Below are positions 39,419 to 46,548 of a stretch of 64,000 nucleotides of DNA, in pieces. A program made the position numbers and the translations under genes. Below the pieces are notes generated by a model. It saw nothing but the letters and a program-made list of their open reading frames with translations, was not told where the DNA came from and did no database searches. The DNA comes from a virus. The DNA lies in the IMG/VR virus record IMGVR_UViG_3300032315_000675, positions 1 to 64,000 of that record. One strand, written 5' to 3'. How positions within the stretch are numbered: position 1 is the stretch's first letter; every line of letters starts with the position of its first letter.

Positions 39419-39889
39419 ATGAAATTGTTTCTGGTAAAATTCACTGTTTCGTCGTCAACGTATATGAATGACGATGAACGCGACGATGAATACACCCGTA
39501 TGGTGGAAGCGGTTGACGAAGACCATGTCGAACGTATTATCAAAAATCAACCAGAGTTTAAAACCGATGAGTATTCGGTTTATCGTCGGGTCTATTTTAA
39601 TGAAATTACTACGGTCTTGAGGGATTCGTCAAATTCATCCCCCGACGAACTCCCCGCTGATATGGAGGCGGTTGTCGCGCGGCTTGAGGTGTCGGCAATC
39701 GACCCTGTTCCGTGGTCGGACCTCCGCGCCCTCCTGAAAGCATACCAAGAGCAGCGCCGGGCTTTGGTGGCCTGTCGGGGTGCCGCCGCGCCGCTGCTGG
39801 AGCAATCCGAAGACCGTGTCTGGCGTCGCGCCAAGATGATCGTGGACACGGTTGACACCGCCCTCAACCAGAAAGGTGATGAACGATGA
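39419..39889 (+). CDS. Chimeric early protein (AT-rich head, GC-rich tail)
   Basis: 156 residues. Residues 1-70 (MKLFLVKFTVSSSTYMNDDE to FNEITTVL) are A+T-rich phage sequence. From SPDELPADMEAVV onward the coding sequence is G+C-rich and helical (LRALLKAYQEQRRALVACRG). The switch coincides with a 22-bp direct repeat (39639-39660), also present at 39104-39125. It is best explained by recombination joining two unrelated genes in frame. Confidence 0.6.
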   Translation: MKLFLVKFTVSSSTYMNDDERDDEYTRMVEAVDEDHVERIIKNQPEFKTDEYSVYRRVYFNEITTVLRDSSNSSPDELPADMEAVVARLEVSAIDPVPWSDLRALLKAYQEQRRALVACRGAAAPLLEQSEDRVWRRAKMIVDTVDTALNQKGDER

Positions 39890-40389
39890 GCGAGAAACTG
39901 TTACCTTGTCCGTTCTGTGGGGGCGAAAGTAACCTTTGGCACAACCCGCCGCACAGTTTTGGCGTGGTCTGCGATGCTTGCGGCTGCGAAATTACTGGGC
40001 CGGACAACACTCGCGCGGGAGCCATCGCAGCATGGAACCGCCGCACCCCTGCACCAGAGGGGGAGGCTTCGCTTTGGGGCTGCGCTGACGGGAACGGAAT
40101 AGACCCACGGTTGGTCTTCCGTGACAGGCCCACTGCCGAACAGGTCGCCGCTGATATGAATATGGTGGTCCAGCCCCTCTACGCATCCCCTGTCGTTCCG
40201 GTAGGGGTGAGCGAAAGAATGGATGAAGTCAAAAGCTGGGTGGAAGACGCGGAGTGCAGCCGAGGTTGCTCGTCTTGGCGTCCTGACGTTCACGGGCGAT
40301 CACGTTGTGACTGTGGGCGAGGGGATGCGCTTGAAGCCACCGACGCCATCCTCGCAGCCCTTCGCCCTACCGATACAGGGAGGGAGTGA
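39886..40389 (+). CDS. Lar-like zinc-ribbon protein fused to island modules
   Basis: 167 residues. The N-terminus EKLLPCPFCGG, VVCDACGCEI and AIAAWNRR is the Lar (restriction alleviation) zinc-ribbon pattern with two C-x2-C pairs. The rest is a patchwork: APEGEA and YASPVVPVGVS repeats shared with the protein at 37896, a Cys-rich DAECSRGCSSWR, and ending ILAALRPTDTGRE. Lar proteins modulate type I restriction in Rac prophage; here that is only suggested. Confidence 0.6.
   Translation: MSEKLLPCPFCGGESNLWHNPPHSFGVVCDACGCEITGPDNTRAGAIAAWNRRTPAPEGEASLWGCADGNGIDPRLVFRDRPTAEQVAADMNMVVQPLYASPVVPVGVSERMDEVKSWVEDAECSRGCSSWRPDVHGRSRCDCGRGDALEATDAILAALRPTDTGRE
40341..40385 (+). repeat. Perfect 45-bp direct repeat, copy 2
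   Basis: Identical to 38627-38671. Deletion or duplication between copies would remove or add five genes. Confidence 0.9.
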
Positions 40390-40448
40390 TGGGACGCAAA
40401 CTCTACCCGTCAAACCCAAAAGCACCGCCGCCTAAACAGGAACCCCCA

Positions 40449-40781
40449 ATGACCACCACTGACATAGCCGGTCTGTGCGAAGGGTTTGACGAACTTCTGA
40501 TTTCCCTTCGCAGTGAGACCGATAGCCATCCTCGTGGGGGTCGGAGGCTTGTAAATCCCGATGGCCCCGAAGCAGCCGACACCCTTGAACTCCTAGTCGC
40601 TGAGGTGGAGCGGATGCGGGAGGCTTTGGAGTTCTACGCTGACGAAGATAACTGGTTCGGAGTTTACATGACTGGTTGCGGACCAATGGCTGATGATTGG
40701 TCCATCGACGGTCACCCCTACTGGCCAGATGGAAAGCCCGGAAAAACCGCCCGAGCCGCCCTTAAAGGAGAAGACCAGTGA
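40449..40781 (+). CDS. GC-rich island protein, unknown
   Basis: 110 residues: MTTTDIAGLCEGFDELLISL, then ADTLELLVAEVERMREALEF and YWPDGKPGKTARAALKGEDQ. This layout recurs in rhizobial and caulobacter phage early genes. The start is chosen by paralogy with 38896 and by AGGA upstream; ATG 40389 is a weaker option. Its end is the 26-bp repeated linker (40750-40775). Confidence 0.55.
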   Translation: MTTTDIAGLCEGFDELLISLRSETDSHPRGGRRLVNPDGPEAADTLELLVAEVERMREALEFYADEDNWFGVYMTGCGPMADDWSIDGHPYWPDGKPGKTARAALKGEDQ

Positions 40782-40924
40782 GCCTAAGACTTTCACGTAA
40801 GACACAATTTGTCGAAGGTGGCCTTCTTGATCTTTTATCTTATTTGGATTCTATATCCGGATGGGTAAACTATTGTGAAATTACATTTCTTGAAAGAGGT
40901 TACGTTGTCCGCACAGGAGAATAA
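40778..40924 (+). CDS. 48-residue hypothetical protein (GTG start)
   Basis: GTG overlaps the upstream TGA and is preceded by AAAGGAGA. Encodes MSLRLSRKTQFVEGGLLDLL and onward, at normal phage composition. It fills the gap to the DUF551-like gene. Plausible but small. Confidence 0.4.
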   Translation: MSLRLSRKTQFVEGGLLDLLSYLDSISGWVNYCEITFLERGYVVRTGE

Positions 40925-40928
40925 TAAT

Positions 40929-41240
40929 ATGGAAGAACTTAAAAATTGGAAACCAATCTCAGACGCACCTAAAGACGGCGCGGCGATCTATACTCACGAT
41001 GGAGCGAATCCTGTTATTGCCGCTTGGTGTTCTTGGCCCAACCACAGTTTCGAAGAGGAAGGTCCGTGGTGGAACCGAAGAAAGGTCAAAGTAGAAAAGC
41101 CCAACACAGAGGGCTGGTATGCCGTATATTGTGTCCGTGGTAAATGGACCGCTTCTCACCAGATTTTCCCATCACTTTGGAGGCCCTTGCCAAAGATGCC
41201 TTGGGAATGCATCCCTACCGATACAGGGGTGGAAGGGTGA
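40929..41240 (+). CDS. DUF551-like protein
   Basis: 103 residues: NWKPISDAPKDGAAIYTHDG, then IAAWCSWPN and a C-terminal PSLWRPLPKMP, matching the W-x-P-I-x-x-A-P-x-D-G start and Trp-Pro-Leu-Pro end of DUF551-type phage proteins. Function unknown. Its last codons (PTDTGVEG) come from the same repeat core as 38627 and 40341. AGGAG RBS at 40929. Confidence 0.65.
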   Translation: MEELKNWKPISDAPKDGAAIYTHDGANPVIAAWCSWPNHSFEEEGPWWNRRKVKVEKPNTEGWYAVYCVRGKWTASHQIFPSLWRPLPKMPWECIPTDTGVEG

Positions 41241-41344
41241 TGGGCTTCGTAATCGGCATAGTGATCGTTTCGGGTCTCGTCATCGCCATAGGCTTCGCTC
41301 CTGCGAAGAAAGACTATCGCACCCTGACATGTGACTTCGACTAG
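41240..41344 (+). CDS. 34-residue single-span membrane peptide
   Basis: MGFVIGIVIVSGLVIAIGFA then a short charged tail (PAKKDYRTLTCDFD). The ATG overlaps the previous stop. Membrane character and coupling support it. Confidence 0.5.
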   Translation: MGFVIGIVIVSGLVIAIGFAPAKKDYRTLTCDFD

Positions 41345-41358
41345 AAAGGTGATGAACG

Positions 41359-41550
41359 ATGACCGATACAGTAGAAGAATTATTCCGAATGCAAGTTGCA
41401 CATGGGCTGGAGAAGTCCACGTTGCTAAAAGACTCCGGAGGTTGGCCGGACTACCAAGAAATTTCTGATTACATTGATCGAATGGACAAAACAGAGTTTC
41501 TTTTGTATCTATCGATAGCGATTGAAGATCGACTTAGAAATCTGGAATGA
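41359..41550 (+). CDS. Small acidic early protein, unknown
   Basis: 63 residues: MTDTVEELFRMQVAHGLEKS, YIDRMDKTEFLLYLSIAIED. Translated from the repeated 20-bp RBS block AGAAAGGTGATGAACGATGA, also in front of the Lar-like gene. Function unknown. Confidence 0.5.
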   Translation: MTDTVEELFRMQVAHGLEKSTLLKDSGGWPDYQEISDYIDRMDKTEFLLYLSIAIEDRLRNLE

Positions 41551-41580
41551 CATGTCATCTTGCACATACTAGTAATTAAA

Positions 41581-41634
41581 AATCGTATCCGAGGTCATTT
41601 TTTGTTTGACTTCGGGTACCCGTTTTGCTACATT
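41581..41634 (+). promoter_or_regulatory. Fused terminator-promoter element, copy D
   Basis: GTATCCGAGGTC (41584-41595) and GACTTCGGGTAC (41608-41619) pair with two G-U pairs. TTGACT 41606-41611, 17-bp spacer, TACATT 41629-41634. Leader GAATCATAGACAGCAG. Confidence 0.75.
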
Positions 41635-41667
41635 GAATCATAGACAGCAGCAAACGGAGATATCACG

Positions 41668-41919
41668 ATGAATACTATGTTCTTCAAAGTCCGCGCAAAA
41701 CCCACCGACGCGCAAGTGATCCAGCTTAGTGCTGACTTTTACGAAAACTTTACCAACAAAAACGCGATGTACTTCACCGAGATTGCGATTAACGCAGACA
41801 CTACGCTTGCTACCGTGCAAAACAAAGCAGAAGTGATTGCGAACTGGCAACGCGCCCGTGCCGTAGTCGCTTACCAAAGTAAAGTAGTGAAACTGCTCAC
41901 CCAATCGCAACGCAAATAA
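41668..41919 (+). CDS. Small early protein, unknown
   Basis: 83 residues: MFFKVRAKPTDAQVIQLSAD, ending KVVKLLTQSQRK. Single-gene unit between two terminator-promoter elements. Function unknown. Confidence 0.55.
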   Translation: MNTMFFKVRAKPTDAQVIQLSADFYENFTNKNAMYFTEIAINADTTLATVQNKAEVIANWQRARAVVAYQSKVVKLLTQSQRK

Positions 41920-41973
41920 AAGATCATTTACCCGATCTTTTCGGTTGACATTGGTTACCCTCTTTGCTACATT
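41918..41973 (+). promoter_or_regulatory. Terminator followed by early promoter, copy E
   Basis: The hairpin here is different: AAAAGATC (41918-41925), loop ATTTACCC, GATCTTTT (41934-41941). It overlaps the stop codon. TTGACA 41945-41950, 17-bp spacer, TACATT 41968-41973, then GAATCATAGACAGACA. The promoter half is homologous to copy D while the terminator half has been replaced. Confidence 0.75.
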
Positions 41974-42010
41974 GAATCATAGACAGACACAAACAAACGG
42001 AGATACGAAC

Positions 42011-42286
42011 ATGATCTACACTCTCAAGATTTATCGTTATGATCGTCGCTGCAAGAGCGGTGAACGCTTCGTCAAGACCTACGAGTATGATCGCCCGGAC
42101 GATGCTTCGATGGATCGTGAAGTCAACGCTCTCCGTGGCTGCGGCTACTTTGACGACATGTTCCGCATCGAATATGCTCCCAAGTTCATCACTGTCAAGA
42201 ACCTGATGAGCGGCAAGGATGTGCAGGTTGCTGCTGATACTCCCTACTACCTTCGTCCCGACTCTGAATCCTACTGGTGCAACTAA
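42011..42286 (+). CDS. Small early protein, unknown
   Basis: 91 residues: MIYTLKIYRYDRRCKSGERF, FITVKNLMSGKDVQVAADTP. Beta-rich. AACGGAGAT RBS. Function unknown. Confidence 0.55.
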   Translation: MIYTLKIYRYDRRCKSGERFVKTYEYDRPDDASMDREVNALRGCGYFDDMFRIEYAPKFITVKNLMSGKDVQVAADTPYYLRPDSESYWCN

Positions 42287-42287
42287 G

Positions 42288-42479
42288 ATGACTATGACGA
42301 CCGAAATGACCAACCCCGAACTTCTCAACTATTTGATTGAGTCCGCAACTGTTCCCGCAGAAGCAAAGACTGCATATTCTGCTGGTTACTTTGAGGGAAC
42401 TCTGCTGACCCTGATGGAACGTTTTCCTGAGGTTCGTGCAGAGATTGAAGACCGCGTAAACTATCGTAGGAGCAACTAA
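42288..42479 (+). CDS. Small early protein, unknown
   Basis: 63 residues: MTTEMTNPELLNYLIESATV, AYSAGYFEGTLLTLMERFPE. Mostly helical; begins 1 nt after the previous stop. Function unknown. Confidence 0.5.
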   Translation: MTMTTEMTNPELLNYLIESATVPAEAKTAYSAGYFEGTLLTLMERFPEVRAEIEDRVNYRRSN

Positions 42480-42480
42480 G

Positions 42481-42663
42481 ATGGTGACCGACAATGATCA
42501 CGCCCTGCGCATCGTCCAGAAGATGGCGAAAGAACGCAACAAGACCATCGGGGATGTTCTTGCTGAATTTATCAAGTGGGAAAAGAATAATGAGTGCCAG
42601 CATTTTTGGCCCGATGAAAACACGGCATGTCTCATGCTGATTAAGCGACGAGCGAGTCAGTAA
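42481..42663 (+). CDS. Small early protein, unknown
   Basis: 60 residues, basic and helical: ALRIVQKMAKERNKTIGDVL. AGGAG RBS inside the end of the previous gene. Function unknown. Confidence 0.5.
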   Translation: MVTDNDHALRIVQKMAKERNKTIGDVLAEFIKWEKNNECQHFWPDENTACLMLIKRRASQ

Positions 42664-42710
42664 TGCTGCAATATATCCCTTCAAAAGTCAACATCTACAA
42701 GGAAAATAAA

Positions 42711-42926
42711 ATGGAAACTGTCGTTAAGGTTGTCGGTATCGCTGTTGTCGGTATCGCTGTTATCGTTGTCCTCGGGCTTATTCTTAGCCTGCCGGTCATG
42801 TGGCTTTGGAATGCCTGTCTCGTTGCCGCTATTCCTGGAATCAAGGAAATCGGGTGGCTCCAGGCTTGGGGTATCTTGATTCTGTGTGGATTGCTCTTTA
42901 AGAATACGTCTTCGTCTTCTAACTAA
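42711..42926 (+). CDS. Small membrane protein, two spans
   Basis: 71 residues: VVGIAVVGIAVIVVLGLILS and LPVMWLWNACLVAAIPGI, then IGWLQAWGILILCGLLFK. The layout matches a small membrane family seen in many phages and prophages (LPVMWLWN ... LLFK). ATG 42711 with AAGGAAA is preferred over 42663. Function unknown. Confidence 0.6.
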   Translation: METVVKVVGIAVVGIAVIVVLGLILSLPVMWLWNACLVAAIPGIKEIGWLQAWGILILCGLLFKNTSSSSN

Positions 42927-42943
42927 GAAAACTTAGAGTTTGG

Positions 42944-42951
42944 TATAAATA
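42944..42951 (+). promoter_or_regulatory. Late promoter TATAAATA
   Basis: Perfect box with about a 55-nt leader before the exported protein at 43013, which has its own AGGAG RBS. Confidence 0.6.
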
Positions 42952-43012
42952 TAGGCATACCAGATAATAACTAAAATCTAAAAATCAAAATTAATATTAC
43001 AGGAGAATAAAA

Positions 43013-43234
43013 ATGCTAAAAACTATTACTGCACTAATGATCGGAGCTAGCCTAGTTGCTGGTCAAGCCATTGCTCAAAACAGCGCACTGACACCTCGGG
43101 TCGGTGATCGGGTCGGTTCTCAGGCCGACATGTCTAGCGAGATTGCCGGCATGCCGCTGTCAGTGCTACTGATTGGTTCTATCGTAGCTGTTGTCGCTTA
43201 CAAAGCACTAGACGACAAACCTGCAAGTAACTAA
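43013..43234 (+). CDS. Exported/membrane protein with signal peptide
   Basis: 73 residues: signal peptide MLKTITALMIGASLVAGQAI with AxA-type cut (AIAQ), a short polar part, then a hydrophobic PLSVLLIGSIVAVVAYKAL segment near the C-terminus. It may be periplasmic and re-anchored in the inner membrane. Late promoter upstream suggests a role near lysis or envelope exit; speculative. Confidence 0.6.
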   Translation: MLKTITALMIGASLVAGQAIAQNSALTPRVGDRVGSQADMSSEIAGMPLSVLLIGSIVAVVAYKALDDKPASN

Positions 43235-43246
43235 ACAAAATAACAC

Positions 43247-43275
43247 TTGACAACTGCTTAGGTTGGGCGTATAGT
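43247..43275 (+). promoter_or_regulatory. sigma70 early promoter
   Basis: TTGACA, 17-bp spacer, TATAGT. The AAATAACACTTGACA context is identical to 25369-25383. A 14-codon leader ORF (MGSVMDCKCGARIR) ends on the next ATG. Confidence 0.7.
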
Positions 43276-43333
43276 TGATATATATTTCGACTATGGGGTC
43301 AGTCATGGACTGCAAGTGCGGTGCTAGAATAAG

Positions 43334-43540
43334 ATGAATGCAGCTAAAGAAAACACATTTAGGGCATTGCGTGATGAGGAGTTGCTTGTGACCAGTTTTT
43401 GGTGTAGGTTTGGTTGGCACACTTGGACCAAATATCGTGAACCCGAACTTGTTCGTGAGGGCATCCATAAGCTGACCATTCAAGAACGCAGATGCGGGTC
43501 TTGTAACATCGCCAATCGTAAAGTCTTGAATAAGGATTAA
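43334..43540 (+). CDS. Small zinc-ribbon-like early protein
   Basis: 68 residues: SFWCRFGWHTWTKYREPELV and QERRCGSCNIANRKVL give a C...C-x2-C pattern with His and Trp, common among phage small proteins. Function unknown. Confidence 0.55.
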   Translation: MNAAKENTFRALRDEELLVTSFWCRFGWHTWTKYREPELVREGIHKLTIQERRCGSCNIANRKVLNKD

Positions 43541-43543
43541 GCA

Positions 43544-43909
43544 GTGTCAATGCACCTAGCACCTGTGTTCGTTAGCACGATCAATCAGGGTAAGATCAAA
43601 AAGAAACTCACTGCACCCCAGCAACGAGCATTAGCTGAACACGAGGCCTGGCTACGCAAGCGCGGGCTTCATAGCGATCAACTTAACGCAAGGAAACCTA
43701 AAAAGCGGGTCGCAGAAGAAAGCACCTTCACCTACGAGTCTCGCTGCACCGTTCCTACCTCAAACACGGTGGGCAATGGGTTCAAGAAAGAAGAAAATAC
43801 CTATACAGGCACCTTGATTAAAGGAGTGGCTACGATGCATAAGAGCAATGCCGTTCCTGTCATTGACAAAAAACAAATGGAAGAAATCTCCCGGATGCGT
43901 CGGGGCTGA
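43544..43909 (+). CDS. Conserved phage protein, unknown (TMHKSNAVP family)
   Basis: 121 residues: TAPQQRALAEHEAWLRKRGL, a Lys-rich middle, and a strongly conserved end ATMHKSNAVPVIDKKQMEEI then SRMRRG. The family is widespread in large phages; function unknown. Confidence 0.65.
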   Translation: MSMHLAPVFVSTINQGKIKKKLTAPQQRALAEHEAWLRKRGLHSDQLNARKPKKRVAEESTFTYESRCTVPTSNTVGNGFKKEENTYTGTLIKGVATMHKSNAVPVIDKKQMEEISRMRRG

Positions 43910-43940
43910 TCTACTACGAGATTCGCAAGAAGGAAGAATA

Positions 43941-44780
43941 ATGAAAATTGCATTAGCTAGTGATTTACATCTAGAGTTTCAGACTATCACGCTCCCCAAC
44001 ACTGAGGGGGCGAAGGTCCTTATTCTGTCCGGCGATATCTGCGTAGCACATTCATTGCATGATCATCCCATTGACAAGCCTGTGCCTAAAGACGCAATGA
44101 AGCCTGGACGTAATCAAAGTGCTGCATATAAGTACCGTGAGTTCTTCCAACATGTCAGTGCAGAGTATGACCACGTAGTTTACATTGCAGGCAACCACGA
44201 GTTCTATCATGGTCGCTTCCCTGATGCCTATGACTGGCTGCGGGAAGAAATGAAGAATTATACTAACATTCACTTCCTTGATAAAGAGCATGTTGAGATT
44301 GATGGTGTGACCTTCGTAGGCGGCACCCTCTGGACGGATATGAACAAGAATGATCCTACTACTATGCAAGTCATTGAGGGTATGATAAATGACTTTCGAA
44401 TCATTCGTAACAGTCAGCGCAACTATTCTAGATTTACTCCTCTGGATTCCGTAGTCCATCATAAGGAGACGGTAGAGTACATCAAGAATGTAGTTGACAG
44501 TGACCCTGCGAAGAAGTACGTTGTAGTTGGACACCATGCTCCTACGTCCTTGAGTATCCACGAAAAGTACAAGAAAGATGTATGGATGAACGGCGGCTAC
44601 TATAGTGACCTGTCTGAGTTCATACTAGATCGCCCTCAGATCGCCCTCTGGACACATGGACACATGCACGATCCTCATGACTACATGATGGGAGAGACAC
44701 GCATTGTGTGCAATCCTAGGGGCTATAAGGGGCACGATCCTCACGCTGACCACTTTCAATTAAAGTTTTTGGAGATTTGA
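43941..44780 (+). CDS. Calcineurin-type metallophosphoesterase
   Basis: 279 residues with all five metal motifs: SDLHLEF (Asp8, His10), LSGDI, IAGNHEFY, VVGHHAPTS and LWTHGHMHD, plus VCNPRGYKG. It is expected to bind two metals and hydrolyse phosphoesters (nucleotides or nucleic acid ends). It is a paralogue of the degenerate protein at 33550. The longer frame to 43848 overlaps the previous gene and is rejected. GGAAGAAT RBS. Confidence 0.88.
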   Translation: MKIALASDLHLEFQTITLPNTEGAKVLILSGDICVAHSLHDHPIDKPVPKDAMKPGRNQSAAYKYREFFQHVSAEYDHVVYIAGNHEFYHGRFPDAYDWLREEMKNYTNIHFLDKEHVEIDGVTFVGGTLWTDMNKNDPTTMQVIEGMINDFRIIRNSQRNYSRFTPLDSVVHHKETVEYIKNVVDSDPAKKYVVVGHHAPTSLSIHEKYKKDVWMNGGYYSDLSEFILDRPQIALWTHGHMHDPHDYMMGETRIVCNPRGYKGHDPHADHFQLKFLEI

Positions 44781-44782
44781 GT

Positions 44783-44998
44783 ATGACTGGTATTATTTGG
44801 GAATCGAAGTTGGATGAAGTGTTCGATTGTAAGGTCGAACGTATTGACGAGAGCCGCGGTAAGCTGACTGTCGTTGATCAATTTGATCGTATCCTTCTTG
44901 ACACGGAAGTTGGACTGTCATATGGTGCAATGTTTGGACCTGACGTAGCAGACGTTGCCCTTTGGGAAGACATGGTCATTAAGGTTATTGACGGATAA
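44783..44998 (+). CDS. Small acidic protein, unknown
   Basis: 71 residues: MTGIIWESKLDEVFDCKVER, then FDRILLDTEVGLSYGAMFGP. Starts within 5 nt of the phosphoesterase stop and is probably coupled. Function unknown. Confidence 0.5.
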   Translation: MTGIIWESKLDEVFDCKVERIDESRGKLTVVDQFDRILLDTEVGLSYGAMFGPDVADVALWEDMVIKVIDG

Positions 44999-45011
44999 TT
45001 ACCCGTTTCAC

Positions 45012-45048
45012 TTGTGTTAATCATCAAATGGTTGTATTATGATAACAC
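45012..45048 (+). promoter_or_regulatory. Promoter flanked by inverted repeat
   Basis: TTGTGT, 17-bp spacer, TATTAT. GTGTTA (45014-45019) and TAACAC (45043-45048) form an inverted pair around the promoter, a possible operator. A terminator follows about 25 nt downstream. Confidence 0.45.
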
Positions 45049-45070
45049 GCTGTAATTATACAAAAGGTTC

Positions 45071-45099
45071 GAGGGGTCCTTTCAAAACCCCTCATTTTT
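45071..45099 (+). terminator. Intrinsic terminator / attenuator
   Basis: GAGGGGT (45071-45077), loop CCTTTCAAA, ACCCCTC (45087-45093), then ATTTTTT. It stops read-through before the gene at 45118. With the promoter at 45012 it would define a roughly 50-nt small RNA or an attenuated leader. Confidence 0.8.
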
Positions 45100-45117
45100 T
45101 GGTATGAAGGTATCACA

Positions 45118-45651
45118 ATGAGGGTAAAACTCGGACGCTATCTTAAGTCAAAAGAACGGAAGATAGATATTCAAATTGACAAGTTTGATACGTGGTCGTT
45201 TGACCACACCTTGTCTTTGATCATCTTGCCAGCCCTCATTCAACTAAGACAGACTAAGACCGGAACGCCTGGAAATTTTGTGAATGATAGCGCAGAAGAT
45301 TATCATGATCAAGCTACATTTGACTTCATGAAAGAAGACAAGGATGAAGTTTTCCAAAAAGGATGCGATGAATGGGACAACACGCTTGATAAGATGATTT
45401 GGTCTTTTCAGCAGATTGCGTTGGTTGACTATGACAGCAAGTATCATCATGGTGAGATGAATATCAGTTGGGAGAAGTCAGACAAGCAGTGGCCAAATCC
45501 TATAACAGGAAAGATGGAGGGCACGTATGAGATGGTCGACAACAATCCCGGTGAACACTGGTATGATTCTGTCGGACATCGTCTGCATGAGGAGCGCATC
45601 CAAGAAGGTTTAGAACTGTTTGGTAAGCATTTTCGCTCACTCTGGGATTAG
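45118..45651 (+). CDS. Conserved phage protein, unknown (MRVKLGRY family)
   Basis: 177 residues: MRVKLGRYLKSKERKIDIQI, FDTWSFDHTLSLIILPALIQ, and WYDSVGHRLHEERIQEGLEL. A recurrent family in marine and T4-like phages with no known function. Confidence 0.65.
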   Translation: MRVKLGRYLKSKERKIDIQIDKFDTWSFDHTLSLIILPALIQLRQTKTGTPGNFVNDSAEDYHDQATFDFMKEDKDEVFQKGCDEWDNTLDKMIWSFQQIALVDYDSKYHHGEMNISWEKSDKQWPNPITGKMEGTYEMVDNNPGEHWYDSVGHRLHEERIQEGLELFGKHFRSLWD

Positions 45652-45690
45652 GTTATCTTTAATCCTATAAGTCGTAATGAAAGATTTAAA

Positions 45691-46119
45691 ATGAAACCTA
45701 AATACATATCCCTTTATATGGACATCGCTGAAAGAATAAGCCAGATGTCACACGCCAAAAGACTTCAAGTAGGTAGCGTGATTGTAAAGAACGATACTAT
45801 TCTCTCATATGGTTGGAATGGTATGCCTGCAGGATGGCCGAATACTTGTGAGGTTATACAAGAAGACGGTTCACTAAAAACTAAGCCCGAAGTTCTCCAT
45901 TCTGAAATGAATGCCCTGATGAAGGTAGCGCAGTCTACTGAATCTTCGTCAGGAGCAACATTGTTTTGCACCCATGCCCCGTGCATCGATTGTGCAAAAG
46001 CCATCTTCCAAGCCGGTATCTCTGATCTGTACTACCGAGAAGAATACCGCTCAACGGCGGGAACACAGTTTTTGAAGATATCGGGAGTAAATGTCCATAG
46101 ATATTCCGACCGCACATAA
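45691..46119 (+). CDS. Deoxycytidylate/cytidine deaminase family protein
   Basis: 142 residues: LQVGSVIVKNDTILSYGWNG, VLHSEMNAL (zinc His and catalytic Glu) and THAPCIDCAKAIFQAG (P-C-x2-C). Length and motif order match dCMP deaminases, which turn dCMP into dUMP for thymidylate synthesis. The allosteric dCTP-site residues of T4 Cd were not checked. Confidence 0.88.
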   Translation: MKPKYISLYMDIAERISQMSHAKRLQVGSVIVKNDTILSYGWNGMPAGWPNTCEVIQEDGSLKTKPEVLHSEMNALMKVAQSTESSSGATLFCTHAPCIDCAKAIFQAGISDLYYREEYRSTAGTQFLKISGVNVHRYSDRT

Positions 46120-46279
46120 AATTGAAGTAAAATTTCCGTTTGGCGAACTCGATTCTATGATCGAGTGGTGCGGCAAGAACTGCCAAGCTGAGTGGAAGTT
46201 TGATGATAGTGACAATGGCTACACATTTTATTTTGAGTCTGAGAAAGACTATGTTGCATTTATGATTTGGAAAACGTAA
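46091..46279 (+). CDS. Small conserved phage protein, unknown
   Basis: 62 residues: KIEVKFPFGELDSMIEWCGK, YTFYFESEKDYVAFMIWK. It overlaps the deaminase 3' end by 29 nt and the next start (TAATG). Function unknown. Confidence 0.55.
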   Translation: MSIDIPTAHKIEVKFPFGELDSMIEWCGKNCQAEWKFDDSDNGYTFYFESEKDYVAFMIWKT

Positions 46280-46548
46280 TGAAGTACTACGTGTTTAAGA
46301 GGGAATCCAATAAGTTTGATGACATTCTCAACGATGTAGCATTAAAGCCGGTTGCCAGGCACAAGATTAGATTCAAGAACCATTTGATACTCGGATTTGC
46401 AGACGATGATGAAAAGATCATGTCATTCATGACTATCAAGTACGGTGATGACATGATCTCTTTGAGCGACATTGCGCCTGATAGAACTCCTATCATGGGC
46501 AAAGATTATACACCTATTCGTAGAGACAAAAAGGTTGTTAGCCCTTAA
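46279..46548 (+). CDS. Conserved phage protein, unknown (KYGDDMI family)
   Basis: 89 residues: YYVFKRESNKFDDILNDVAL, FKNHLILGFADDDEKI, IKYGDDMISLSDIAPDRTPI, GKDYTPIRR. Well conserved in T4-like marine phages, function unknown. Convergent with the endolysin gene, overlapping by 11 nt. Confidence 0.65.
   Translation: MKYYVFKRESNKFDDILNDVALKPVARHKIRFKNHLILGFADDDEKIMSFMTIKYGDDMISLSDIAPDRTPIMGKDYTPIRRDKKVVSP

Noticed and set aside
41144-41239. N-terminal extension of the 34-residue membrane peptide
   Set aside because: It overlaps the DUF551-like gene entirely. The ATG at 41240 gives a clean membrane segment.
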